NCBI GenBank assembly: GCA_018001935.1
Contig: JAGNHB010000002.1
Coordinates: 62,001-126,000 of the forward strand
Direction: 5' to 3'
DNA: 64,000 nucleotides
Source of the DNA: Acidobacteriota bacterium
GTDB taxonomy: Bacteria; Acidobacteriota; JAAYUB01
Shown here: piece after piece, positions 33,677 to 42,144 of the stretch
How positions within the stretch are numbered: position 1 is the first letter of the stretch
Layout of the letters: every line of letters begins with the position of its first letter
The notes under the pieces: model-generated
What the model saw: only the letters and a program-made list of their open reading frames with translations
Told to the model about the DNA's origin: nothing
Database searches by the model: none
Program-made: the position numbers and the translations under genes

Positions 33677-34110
33677 AGAAACCCGCCGCCCTGATGCCCG
33701 TCATCCCGTTCCTGGCCCTTTTCGCCCTGCTCGGGGCACCGTTCGCCCACGCGGCCTCCCCGGCGAAACCGAAACCGGGGAAACCCGCGGCGCCGCCCCC
33801 CGATTACCAGCGCCTGGAAGGGAAATGGGTCCGGCCGGACGGCGGCTACGTTCTCGAACTCCGAGACGTTCTGGCGGACGGCCGCCTGGCGGCCTCCTAT
33901 TTCAACCCCCGGAAGATCAACGTGTTCATGGCGAAGTGGAGCCGGAAGGACGGAGCCCTTCGCGTCTACGTCGAGCTGCGGGACGTCAATTACCCGGGGT
34001 CGAAGTACGACCTGCAGTACGACCCGGTGTCCGACCGGCTCCTGGGCACCTACTTCCAGGCCGTGGAGGGGCAGACCTACGACATCGCCTTCGAACGGGC
34101 CCGCAACTGA
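33673..34110 (+). CDS. Small secreted protein of unknown function
   Basis: 145 residues with a signal peptide (VIPFLALFALLGAPFAHA). The mature part is a single beta-rich domain: YQRLEGKWVRPDGGYVLEL, AASYFNPRKINVFMAKW, LRDVNYPGSKYDLQYDPVSD and GTYFQAVEGQTYDIAF. Similar short proteins occur in many environmental genomes without a function. The ATG overlaps the maturase stop by 4 bases, so the two genes are translationally coupled. Confidence 0.8.
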   Translation: MKKPAALMPVIPFLALFALLGAPFAHAASPAKPKPGKPAAPPPDYQRLEGKWVRPDGGYVLELRDVLADGRLAASYFNPRKINVFMAKWSRKDGALRVYVELRDVNYPGSKYDLQYDPVSDRLLGTYFQAVEGQTYDIAFERARN

Positions 34111-34112
34111 TC

Positions 34113-34544
34113 GGGGAATGCGCACTCGCCTACTACACCCGCGAGGTTAATTCACGGCCGACATCGATCTGGCCTACCCCCGCTCCACCGCGTTCGACGA
34201 GGTGCTGGACGGCCTCGGCTTCCGCCGGGAAGGCCGGCACTGGGTCCAGGAGGGCTGGAACATCGCCGTGAAATGCCCCGCGGCCGATCTGGCCGGAGAG
34301 GATGCCCTGCGGGAGGAGATTGACCTCGGGGAGGGGTTGGGCCTTTACGTCATCGGCCTGGAGGACCTCCTGATCGACCGGCTGAACGCCTGGGTCCACT
34401 GGAAATCGGCCGTGGACCGGGAGATGCTGCTGGTTCTGCCAAGGAACGAATCCTGGTGAACCTGGCGCTTCGGGTCATTGCCGAGCGGGAGAAGGACGAC
34501 TTCATCCCCCCCGGGCCCCGCCGTCGCCGGGCACGGATCGGCTG
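34113..34544 (+). pseudogene. Broken nucleotidyltransferase-like gene (DUF6036-type)
   Basis: Two frames have to be joined. GECALAYYTRE (frame one) leads to FTADIDLAYPRS (frame two), where a 5-base insertion GTTAA separates the codons for Glu and Phe; joined, they give a typical nucleotidyltransferase turn with DxD. The second frame continues to REMLLVLPRNESW and then breaks again, with a plausible continuation (AKERILVNLALRVIAE) in another frame. The N-terminus is absent. Related genes serve in toxin-antitoxin-like or accessory modules; this one is dead. Confidence 0.6.
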
Positions 34545-34749
34545 AACCGCCTCGCTGCGGTGGTGGCGGCCCTCGGGCCTTCCACGGACTTCACCGCGAT
34601 TTCACCGCCATTTCGGTTGCCTTTCGAAAAATGCTCACTTCCGTGCGTGAGAATGGTCTCGTGAAGGGACACGGGGGCGGTTCGGCCGGAACGTGCCCTC
34701 CCCGCCCGACCCCCCGCGTCAGCCCATCACCAACCAAACGGAGGCAGCC

Positions 34750-36084
34750 ATGTTTGAACCAAGCGATTCGTTCAATTCGACCCCCGTCGCCCCGGGCCCG
34801 CTCCCCCTTGGCGGCAGGGCGGTCCGCTTCGCCGGGATCCTCGGCCTGATCGTCCTGCTGTACCTGGCGACGGTCCCCATCCTCGACCTCGTGGAGGAGC
34901 GCCGCCGGACGCGGGACGACGTGGTCCGCGAGGTGGCCGGGACCTGGGGTGGGGCCCAGGTGGTCGGCGCGCCGGTGGTCTCCCTCCCCCTGTGCACCGT
35001 GGACCCCCGGACGGGGATCCTCTCCGACGCGGGCTACTACCACGTGCTTCCCCGGGAACTCACCGTCACGGGCGAGGTCACCCCCGTCCTCCGCTACCGC
35101 ACCCTCTACCCCGTGGTTCTCTACTCCGCGCGCCTCCGGCTGGAGGGGTCGTTCGACCTGCCCGGGCCCGACGCCCCGGAGTTGGTCGACTACCCGGTCC
35201 GCCGGGACCAGTCGGTGGTTTCCGTCGGGATCTCGGACCTGCGGGGGATCCGGGACGGGGTGCGCCTGCTGTGGAACGGGAAGGCCCTGGACCTCGAGCC
35301 CGGACGGACGGCGCCCAACCTCTTCCCGGCCGGGATCTCGGCCCGAGGCCCCGCGGTGGCCGCCGCTGACGCGGGCGGGCGCGTCCGGTTCAGCCTGGAA
35401 CTCACCGTCAACGGGAGCGAGGACATCCGCTTCCTCCCCCTCGGCGAAACCACCACGGTGAGGTTGCGGTCCCCCTGGCCCGACCCGGGCTTCGGGGGGG
35501 CCTTCCTCCCCGACACCCGCCGGATCGGCCCCGCCGGCTTCGAGGCGTCGTGGAAGGTGCTCAAGTTCAACCGGAACTTCCCGCAGCACGCGCTCTCCGC
35601 GGGCACCGACTTCGCGAAGGACCTGACCCGCTCCGCCTTCGGCGTGCGCCTGGTCTACCCGGTGGACGGCTACCAGAAGGTCACGCGCTCCCTCAAGTAC
35701 GCCATCCTATTCATCTTCCTCACCTTCGTGGCCTTCTTCCTCGCGGAGACGCGCTCCCCCCGCCGGCCGACGCTGGTCCAGTACCTGCTGGCGGGCGTGG
35801 CCCTGGTGGTGTTCTACACCCTTCTGCTCTCCCTGTCGGAGGTCGCGGGCTTCGACAGCGCCTACGGCTTCGCGTCCCTGGGGGTCCTGGCGCAGGTGGG
35901 GCTCTTCGCCCGGGGGATCTTCGGAAGCACCGGGTCCGCCGTCGCGGTCGGGGGCGTCCTGGCGGCGCTCTACGGGGTGCTGTACGTCATCCTCCGCCTC
36001 GAGGACACCGCCCTGCTGGTGGGGAGCCTCCTGCTCTTCGTCGTCACCGGGGTGCTGATGTACTTCTTCCGCCGGACGGACTGA
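34750..36084 (+). CDS. creD: Inner-membrane protein CreD
   Basis: A 444-residue protein. An N-terminal helix (about residues 28-48), a long periplasmic domain with LRYRTLYPVVLYSARLRLEG and AFGVRLVYPVDGYQKVTRSLKY, then C-terminal transmembrane helices (about 320-440) including FLTFVAFFLAET and QYLLAGVALVVFYTLLLSLSE. This is the complete CreD layout. CreD expression is controlled by CreBC in enterobacteria and influences envelope stress and beta-lactam response. The start ATG is preceded by ACGGAGGCAGCC. First gene of a creD-creB-creC operon. Confidence 0.92.
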   Translation: MFEPSDSFNSTPVAPGPLPLGGRAVRFAGILGLIVLLYLATVPILDLVEERRRTRDDVVREVAGTWGGAQVVGAPVVSLPLCTVDPRTGILSDAGYYHVLPRELTVTGEVTPVLRYRTLYPVVLYSARLRLEGSFDLPGPDAPELVDYPVRRDQSVVSVGISDLRGIRDGVRLLWNGKALDLEPGRTAPNLFPAGISARGPAVAAADAGGRVRFSLELTVNGSEDIRFLPLGETTTVRLRSPWPDPGFGGAFLPDTRRIGPAGFEASWKVLKFNRNFPQHALSAGTDFAKDLTRSAFGVRLVYPVDGYQKVTRSLKYAILFIFLTFVAFFLAETRSPRRPTLVQYLLAGVALVVFYTLLLSLSEVAGFDSAYGFASLGVLAQVGLFARGIFGSTGSAVAVGGVLAALYGVLYVILRLEDTALLVGSLLLFVVTGVLMYFFRRTD

Positions 36085-36131
36085 GTTACAATGGCCTGGA
36101 CACAAGCGGCGGGCGGCATGGGAGGGAGGCG

Positions 36132-36827
36132 GTGGAGAACCGGCAGCGCATCCTGGTGGTGGAGGACGAATCGGCGGTGGTGGACCCCATCGTCTACGTC
36201 CTCCGGGCCGAGGGTTTCGACCCCGCCTGGGCCGCCACCGGCGGGGAGGCGCGGCGGTCCCTGGCGGAGGGGGGCGTGGCGCTGGTGATCCTGGACGTGG
36301 GCCTCCCCGACGTCAGCGGCTTCGAACTGTGCAAGGAGATCCGGAAGGGGTCCGACGTCCCCGTCATCTTCCTGACATCCCGGGTGGGGGAGATCGACCG
36401 GGTGCTGGGCCTCGAGATCGGCGGGGACGACTACGTGGTGAAGCCCTTCAGCCCCCGGGAGCTGGCGGCCCGCGTCAAGGCGGTGCTGCGCCGGCGCGGG
36501 GCGGGCACGCCCCCTCCGCCCGCGATGGGCCGTCCGTCGGCCTTCAGCGTGGAGCCGGAGCGGTGCCGCATCCTCTACCACGGGGTCCCCCTCAACCTCT
36601 CCCGGTACGAGTACCGACTCCTGAAGACCCTGGTGGGGCGCCCCGGACGGGTGTTCACCCGGGACGAACTGATGGCCGTCGCCTGGGACGCGCCGGAGAT
36701 GAGCACGGACCGCACCGTGGACACCCACGTCAAGACCCTGCGCGCCAAGCTGAAGGAGGTCCGCCCGGACGAGGACCCCGTCGTCACCCACCGGGGCTTC
36801 GGCTACTCGCTCAAGGACGACGCATGA
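36132..36827 (+). CDS. creB: Response regulator CreB (OmpR family)
   Basis: 231 residues from a GTG after GGAGGGAGGCG. Receiver domain: ILVVEDE, VALVILDVGLPDVSG (phospho-acceptor Asp), VIFLTSR and KPFSPREL. The C-terminal winged helix has LNLSRYEYRLLKTLVGRPG, DRTVDTHVKTLRAKL and THRGFGYSL. The gene begins 47 bp after creD, with TACAAT in the gap, and overlaps creC by 4 bases. Confidence 0.92.
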   Translation: MENRQRILVVEDESAVVDPIVYVLRAEGFDPAWAATGGEARRSLAEGGVALVILDVGLPDVSGFELCKEIRKGSDVPVIFLTSRVGEIDRVLGLEIGGDDYVVKPFSPRELAARVKAVLRRRGAGTPPPPAMGRPSAFSVEPERCRILYHGVPLNLSRYEYRLLKTLVGRPGRVFTRDELMAVAWDAPEMSTDRTVDTHVKTLRAKLKEVRPDEDPVVTHRGFGYSLKDDA

Positions 36828-38272
36828 GGATAAGGACGCGCATCCTCCTGGGCTTCCTCGCCCTGGTGACGGGGGTCTTCGCCGTGCTGGCCGCCTGGCT
36901 GCTGGGCGACGCCCGCGTCCAGCCCCTCCGGGCCGTCGAGGACGCCCTCCTGGACACGGTGCAGGTCCTCGCCGGCTTCCTGGAGTCGCGCCCGGGGGAC
37001 ATCCGCCGGCGCGCCGACGGGCTGCGCCAAGCCCTGGCCGGCACGTTCCGCCACCCCCTGGAAGCCCGGATCTACGAGCACCGCCGGAGCGGCACCAACA
37101 TCCACGTCTACGTCACCGACGGGAGCGGGGTCGTCGTCTACGACTCGCGCCACGGCGAGAGCGAGGGGAAGGACTTCTCCCGCTGGAACGACGTCTGGCT
37201 GACGCTCCGGGGCCGCTACGGCTCGAGGGCCACCCGGACGGACCCGGCCGACGACTACTCCACCGTGCTGTACGTGGCGGCGCCGGTGCGGGAGGGCGGT
37301 CGGCTCGTCGGCGTGGTGAGCGTGGGGAAGCCGGCGTCGGACGTGAAGATGTTCGTCCGGGGCGCCAGCCGGGCCATCCTCACGGCCGCCGCCGTGGCGG
37401 GTCTGGCCCTGGCCGGGCTCGGCCTCCTCCTGACGTTCTGGGTCACCCGCCCCATCGAGACGCTGGCCGCCTGGGCCGAGGCGGTGCGGCAGGGGAAGCG
37501 CACCGCCCTCCCCCCGCTGGGCCGGAACGAAATCGGCCGCCTGGGGGGCGCCTTCGAGGAGATGCGGGACGAGCTGGAAGGGAAACGTTACGTGGAGCAC
37601 TACGTCGGGGCCCTGACCCACGAGATCAAGGGGCCGCTCTCCTCCATCCGGGGGGCGGCCGAGCTGCTGCAGGAGGACCTGCCGGCGGAGGACCGCGCCC
37701 GCTTCGTGGCCAACGTCCTGGCGGAGAGCGAGCGGATCCGCTGCCTGTCCGACCGGCTGCCGCAGCTGGCCGCCATCGAGAACCTCAAGGCCCTCCCCGG
37801 GCCGGAAACGCTCGATTTCGCGGCCTTGGTGCGGGAGGAGGCGGAAGGTCTGACCCCCCTGGCCGAAACCCGGGGGATCGCCATCGAGACGGACCCGGGA
37901 CCCCCGTGCCCGGTGCGGGGCGACCGGATGCTGCTGCGCCTGGCGGTGTCCAACCTGGTCCAGAACGCCCTGGACTTCACGCCCCGGGGCGGGCGGGTCT
38001 CGCTGACGGTCCGGGAGACGGCCGAGGGAATCGAGCTGCGCGTCGCCGACAATGGGACCGGGGTCCCCGACTACGCCCTGGACAAGGTCTTCGAGAAGTT
38101 CTACTCCCTGCCGCGGCCGGGGACCCGGGCCCGCAGTTCCGGGCTGGGGCTCGCGCTGGTGCGGGAGGTGGCGCTGCTCCACGGCGGCGCCGTCCGCCTC
38201 GAAAACGCCCCCGCCGGCGGCGCCCTGGCCACCCTCCGCCTGCCATCGTCGCCCCCCGGCCCGACCCGGTGA
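36824..38272 (+). CDS. creC: Sensor histidine kinase CreC
   Basis: 482 residues. Two membrane helices (about 7-27 and 185-207) enclose a periplasmic sensor with HVYVTDGSGVVVYDSRHGE. Then HAMP, the dimerisation histidine in ALTHEIKGPLSSIRGAAELL, and the ATPase with LVQNALDFTPRGG, DNGTGVPDYAL and RSSGLGLALVREV. It should phosphorylate CreB. Gene order D-B-C differs from the creABCD order of E. coli, and creA is absent here. Confidence 0.92.
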   Translation: MRIRTRILLGFLALVTGVFAVLAAWLLGDARVQPLRAVEDALLDTVQVLAGFLESRPGDIRRRADGLRQALAGTFRHPLEARIYEHRRSGTNIHVYVTDGSGVVVYDSRHGESEGKDFSRWNDVWLTLRGRYGSRATRTDPADDYSTVLYVAAPVREGGRLVGVVSVGKPASDVKMFVRGASRAILTAAAVAGLALAGLGLLLTFWVTRPIETLAAWAEAVRQGKRTALPPLGRNEIGRLGGAFEEMRDELEGKRYVEHYVGALTHEIKGPLSSIRGAAELLQEDLPAEDRARFVANVLAESERIRCLSDRLPQLAAIENLKALPGPETLDFAALVREEAEGLTPLAETRGIAIETDPGPPCPVRGDRMLLRLAVSNLVQNALDFTPRGGRVSLTVRETAEGIELRVADNGTGVPDYALDKVFEKFYSLPRPGTRARSSGLGLALVREVALLHGGAVRLENAPAGGALATLRLPSSPPGPTR

Positions 38273-38299
38273 ACCCTGGAGGCCTGTTTCAGAGCGTTC

Positions 38300-38400
38300 C
38301 TCCCCGGAAACAAATTCGCAACATGCCTAAAAAAATCAGGTTGCGAAATGTGGTATCTGTTCGATTGGACGGCCATCCCGCCGCCCTCGCTACACAGTTA
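38300..38400 (-). repeat. TAGCGAGGGCGGCGGG repeat, copy in inverted orientation
   Basis: Reads GAAACAAATTCGCAACATG at one end and GGACGGCCATCCCGCCGCC at the other; the reverse complement matches 51847-51945. Related partial copies lie at about 3026-3140 and 6042-6085. Confidence 0.7.
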
Positions 38401-38470
38401 CACGCCTGCGGCGTTCGGACGCCGAATTGTGCAAGGGCCGGAACATCGCCGTGAGGGAGGCCAATCCCGT

Positions 38471-38704
38471 GCGGCGCGCAGGTCTGACGGAGCGGCGCTT
38501 TGACCGCGCCTCGCAGGCTTCCGGAGCGGCGCGGGGAGAGTGACGGCGGACAAAGACCCGGCCCTCCGGGAGCGGTGCGCCCTCTGGTGACCTTGCGTCC
38601 CCCGCGATGGTGAGGCGGTCCCCTTCCGACGGCGCTCCGGCGGCCTGCGCGCCTTACTCCTGGGGTTTGTCAAAAAGCGGCGCTCCGTCAGACCTCCGCG
38701 CCGC
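38471..38704. repeat. 234-bp element with ~34-bp inverted ends
   Basis: Left end 38471-38504 and right end 38669-38704 are near-perfect inverted copies sharing AGGTCTGACGGAGCG and GCGGCGCG. The interior has no open frame with coding character. It looks like a miniature transposable element or a large RNA hairpin. Confidence 0.7.
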
Positions 38705-38947
38705 ACTCCCCAGGACATTCCCACCGTCACTCCGGCGGCCTGCGCGCCGCACTCCCCGTCGGTACATTCAGATTGAACTGGCGGGGTTCGGGGAGCGATT
38801 CGGGGATAGGATTCTACACAAATTGAACCCCGGCGGCGCGCGGGGCGGGGGAAACGTGGCCCCCCCAAGCTACGAATATTTCACCCCTATGGGTGAAGAG
38901 ACAAAAGCCACGATTTTGGCGGGACGACGGCAGGACGAGGGGGGTTG

Positions 38948-39943
38948 TCAGCAGAGCCCGTTGACCCAGGCGTAGGTCTCGGCGATTCCCTCTCTCAAGC
39001 TTTTCGTCGGCGCCCAACCCATCTTTTCCCGGAAGAGCGCGTTGTCGGAGTTCCGTCCCCGCACGCCCTGCGGGCAGGGGAAACCGTATTTCGCGACGAA
39101 GTCGTCGCCGCAGAGGTTTCTGACCCGGATGTCCTTGCCGGACACCTCGATGACCATCCGGGCCAGCTGGTTGATGGTGACCCGTTCCTCCGAGCCGATG
39201 TTCACCGGCCCGACAAACCCTTCCCGTCGCATGAAGCGGGACAGGGCCTCCAGGCACTCGTCGATGTACAGAAACGAGCGGGTCTGCAGCCCGTCCCCCC
39301 ACACTTCGATCTCTCCCCCGTCGGGCGCCTGGGCCACTTTTCGACAGAGCGCCGCCGGAACCTTCTCTCTGCCGCCCGTCCAGGCCCCGCACGGCCCGAA
39401 GATGTTGTGGAACCGCGCAATCCGGACGTCCAGGCCGTGATTCCGGTGAAACGCCAGGTACAGCCGCTCGCTGAAGAGTTTTTCCCACCCGTACTCGCTG
39501 TCGGGCTCGGCCGGGTACGTCATCGCCTCCGAACACGCCGGGTTGAGGGGGTCCAGCTGGTTGTACGCCGGGTAGACACAGGCGGAGGAAGAAAAAAACA
39601 ACCGCTTCACCTTCCGGGTCACACATGCCCGCGCCACGTTCAGGTTGATGAGCGCGGAGTTGTGCAATACATTCGCATCGTTGCGCCCCGTGAAGAGATA
39701 CAGGGCCCCGCCCATGTCGGCGGCCAGCTGGTAGACCTCGTCCGCGCCTTCCGGGATGACGGACCCCGCGATCGCCGGGTCGGTCAGGTCCCCGAGGACG
39801 AACTCGTCGGCGTGCTGGTGGTACTCATTGTATTTCAGGTCGACGCCGCGCACCCAGCAACCTTCCGCCTTCAGCCGCCCGGCCAGGTGGCCGCCGATGA
39901 ACCCCCCCGCACCCAGCACGACCGTTTTTCTGAGCTTGTTCAT
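38948..39943 (-). CDS. GDP-mannose 3,5-epimerase-like NAD-dependent epimerase
   Basis: 331 residues, minus strand. Rossmann start VVLGAGGFIGGHLAGRL, SSSACVYP and the catalytic YGWEK. The central GGREKVPAALCRKVAQA and DGLQTRSFLYIDECLEAL are characteristic of GDP-mannose 3',5'-epimerases within the extended SDR family. The product would be GDP-L-galactose or GDP-gulose for surface glycans; related NDP-sugar epimerases cannot be excluded. It is divergent from the glycan operon that begins at 40265 and probably supplies a precursor to it. Confidence 0.85.
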   Translation of the reverse strand: MNKLRKTVVLGAGGFIGGHLAGRLKAEGCWVRGVDLKYNEYHQHADEFVLGDLTDPAIAGSVIPEGADEVYQLAADMGGALYLFTGRNDANVLHNSALINLNVARACVTRKVKRLFFSSSACVYPAYNQLDPLNPACSEAMTYPAEPDSEYGWEKLFSERLYLAFHRNHGLDVRIARFHNIFGPCGAWTGGREKVPAALCRKVAQAPDGGEIEVWGDGLQTRSFLYIDECLEALSRFMRREGFVGPVNIGSEERVTINQLARMVIEVSGKDIRVRNLCGDDFVAKYGFPCPQGVRGRNSDNALFREKMGWAPTKSLREGIAETYAWVNGLC

Positions 39944-40264
39944 GAGAACCGCCTGTTCAGGATCTCGATCGAGGGAAGGCCACGCCGGCGCCCTCGCCAC
40001 GCACCGTTATACTCCTCCGTCCACCCCAAGTCGAGACGGGCTTGATGATTTACAAAAGTCCGGATTTTGATCTCACAGAGGCACGAAGGCACGGGGAAGA
40101 ATCATAAGAATTGTTTTTTTCAACCAAATCCGATTTGCATTTCCCCGTGCCTCCGTGCCTCTGTGAGAGAAAAGGACTTTTTACAAGGGCGTCAGGTTTG
40201 GGGGGTGGGCGCCGAATTTGAACGGACGCCGCGACGCTTGCCCGCAACCCGTTTCGTTGCTACA
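39944..40264. promoter_or_regulatory. Divergent region between epimerase and glycan operon, with TIR element copy 2
   Basis: Contains the inverted copy of the terminal-inverted-repeat element and, at its right side, the predicted promoter of the glycan operon. Confidence 0.6.
40054..40182 (-). repeat. Terminal-inverted-repeat element, copy 2 (inverted)
   Basis: In this copy the GTGAGATCA-type end lies on the left and the CTCTCAC-type end on the right, opposite to copies at 2860 and 50391. Arms contain the GAGGCACGGAGGCACGG word. Interior AT-rich. Confidence 0.8.
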
Positions 40265-40266
40265 AT
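40238..40266 (+). promoter_or_regulatory. Sigma-70-type promoter of the glycan operon
   Basis: TTGCCC (40238-40243), a 17-bp spacer and TACAAT (40261-40266). The -10 box overlaps the first ATG (40265), so a transcript would begin near the second ATG (40274) and be nearly leaderless. Confidence 0.45.
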
Positions 40267-41398
40267 GGCCCTCATGAATGCCGCGCCGCCCCCCTGGCCC
40301 AGTCGTGCCGCACTCCGCTGGATCCTGCTCCGGAACCGCCTGCGCCAGGCGTTGCGCCGCAGCGCCCCCGCCCGGTTACGGCGCCGGCTCCGTGAACTCC
40401 CCTGGCCGACGGGTTCGTCGGCGGGGCCGGCCGGCGCCGGTGCCGTCCGCGGGGCCCCGCTCGCGAGCCGTCCGACCCGGAGCAACGCGGCCGGCGAAAC
40501 GGTGATCCTGGTCTACAACCGCATGTGGGAGCAACCGCTGGAGTTCCCCTCGGACGCGGCCCCCCCGGGGGTGACCTTCACGACCGACCGGGCCCGCTTC
40601 GCCGAGGCCGCCGCCGTCGTGTTCCACGTCCCCGGGCTGCCGCCCGGTGCATTGCGCAGGCTGTCCAAGCCGCCCGGCCAGGTGTGGGTGGCCTGGTCGT
40701 TCGAGAGCGCCCAGGCCTACCCCTGCCTGGACGACCCGCGCTTCATGCGCCGCTTCGACCTGCGCATGACCTACCGCCGGGAAGCGGAGATCTTCATGCC
40801 CTACCTGTGTTACTACGGCCCGGACGCGGTGGAGCACCTGCGCCTTCCCCCGCGCCCGAAGCCGGGCGGTCGCGGCCCGGATTCGCCGCTGTGCCTGTTC
40901 CTGGCCTCCAGTTACCGGGAAACCAGCGGGCGGACGCTGTACGTCCGGGAACTGATGCGGCACCTCCCCGTGCACTCCTGCGGCCGCTGCCTGAACAACC
41001 GCCCCTTCCCCGGCGATGACGGCAGCCTCCGGGCCAAGCACGACCTGCAGTCCGCCTACAAGTTCACCCTGGCTTTCGAGAATTCGCGCGGCGTGGACTA
41101 CGTGACGGAGAAGTTCTTCTCGGCGTTGATCACGGGCTCGGTGCCCGTGTACCTGGGCGCGCCCAACGTGGCCGATTTCGCCCCCGGCGAGCGCTGTTAC
41201 ATCGACGCGCCGGCCTTGGGGCCCCCCCGGGCGCTGGCCGAGTACCTGCGCTACCTGGACGGCCACGAGGAGGCCTACCAGGAATACCTGGCCTGGAAGA
41301 CGCGACCCTTCCGGGCCGGTTTCCTGGAAATGGCGGAGGCGGCGAGGGAAAACCCGCTGGTCCGGCTGGCACGCCGGGTTTTGCAGGAGCGACCATGA
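40265..41398 (+). CDS. GT10 alpha-1,3-fucosyltransferase-like protein
   Basis: 377 residues (369 if translation begins at the in-frame ATG, 40274). A basic N-terminus without signal peptide, a divergent N-terminal domain, then the GT10 donor-binding motif KFTLAFENSRGVDYVTEKFF, followed by GSVPVYLGAPNVADFAP. The enzyme transfers fucose (or a related sugar) from GDP-fucose to a glycan acceptor. It fits with the GDP-mannose-derived sugar pathway suggested by the neighbouring epimerase. It heads the operon and overlaps the next gene by 4 bases. Confidence 0.9.
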   Translation: MALMNAAPPPWPSRAALRWILLRNRLRQALRRSAPARLRRRLRELPWPTGSSAGPAGAGAVRGAPLASRPTRSNAAGETVILVYNRMWEQPLEFPSDAAPPGVTFTTDRARFAEAAAVVFHVPGLPPGALRRLSKPPGQVWVAWSFESAQAYPCLDDPRFMRRFDLRMTYRREAEIFMPYLCYYGPDAVEHLRLPPRPKPGGRGPDSPLCLFLASSYRETSGRTLYVRELMRHLPVHSCGRCLNNRPFPGDDGSLRAKHDLQSAYKFTLAFENSRGVDYVTEKFFSALITGSVPVYLGAPNVADFAPGERCYIDAPALGPPRALAEYLRYLDGHEEAYQEYLAWKTRPFRAGFLEMAEAARENPLVRLARRVLQERP

Positions 41399-42144
41399 AC
41401 TGGAAAACGACCTTCCGCACCTGGGCCGCCCGGCGGGGATACCTGGTCCGGGGCCTCTGCAGCCTCTCCCTGCTGGAGGTCCTGCTGCTCAAGCAGCTGA
41501 AGCGGAACCCGGATTTTTTCTTCGTGCAGATCGGCGCCAACGACGGCCTCATGTGCGACGAACTGGCCCCCTTCGTCCGGCAGTACCGGCTGCGGGGCGT
41601 CGTGGTGGAACCGCTCCCCGACGTCTTTCGGCAGCTGATGCACAACTACCGGGACCAACCCCAGGTCCGCGGCGTCCAGGCGGCGCTGCACCGGACCCTC
41701 CGCCGGGCGGTGCTCCACCGGGCGGACCTTTCGGCCCCCCGTCTCCCCGGCGGCGCGCCGGGCATGGCGTCCTTCGACCGGGACCACCTGCGCCGCTTCG
41801 GGGTCCCGGAGGAGCACATCCTCACGGAGGACGTCCCCTGTCTCACCTTCCCGGAACTGCTCGAGCAGCAGGGGATTCGTCAGTTCGACCTGCTGCAGAT
41901 CGACACGGAGGGGTACGACCGGGAGATCCTGGCCATGGTGGACTTCGAGCGGTTCCGCCCGGCCCTCGTCCGTTTCGAACACGGCCTGGGCGACCAGATC
42001 ATGTCCTGGACGGAGATGCAGGCGTGCCTGCACCGCCTGCACGGCTACGGGTACCTTTTCGCGCTGGAGCCTTACGACGTCATCGCCTATCAACCCGACC
42101 CCTGGAAGCGGGTCCCGGTGGTCGCCCGGCCGCGGGGAACGTGA
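41395..42144 (+). CDS. FkbM family methyltransferase (1)
   Basis: 249 residues. FFVQIGANDGLMCDELAPFV is the SAM-binding start, with GVVVEPLPDVFRQL and FDLLQIDTEGYDREILAMVDF as the other FkbM motifs. Family members O-methylate sugars of glycans and glycolipids. It overlaps the genes on both sides (4 bases and 1 base). Confidence 0.9.
   Translation: MNWKTTFRTWAARRGYLVRGLCSLSLLEVLLLKQLKRNPDFFFVQIGANDGLMCDELAPFVRQYRLRGVVVEPLPDVFRQLMHNYRDQPQVRGVQAALHRTLRRAVLHRADLSAPRLPGGAPGMASFDRDHLRRFGVPEEHILTEDVPCLTFPELLEQQGIRQFDLLQIDTEGYDREILAMVDFERFRPALVRFEHGLGDQIMSWTEMQACLHRLHGYGYLFALEPYDVIAYQPDPWKRVPVVARPRGT

Larger units (their letters stand above)
38273..38947. other. Intergenic region with three repeat types
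   Basis: A copy of the TAGCGAGGGCGGCGGG repeat (38300-38400, inverted), a 234-bp inverted-repeat element (38471-38704), a direct repeat CTCCGGCGGCCTGCGCGCC (about 38633 and 38729) and a TTTCACCCCTATGGGTGAAG hairpin segment (about 38878-38935). No gene. Confidence 0.65.

Noticed and set aside
41553-42143. Extended start for the GT2 fusion protein inside the FkbM gene
   Set aside because: The upstream part of that frame overlaps the methyltransferase; GT2 similarity begins at 42144 next to the overlapping stop.
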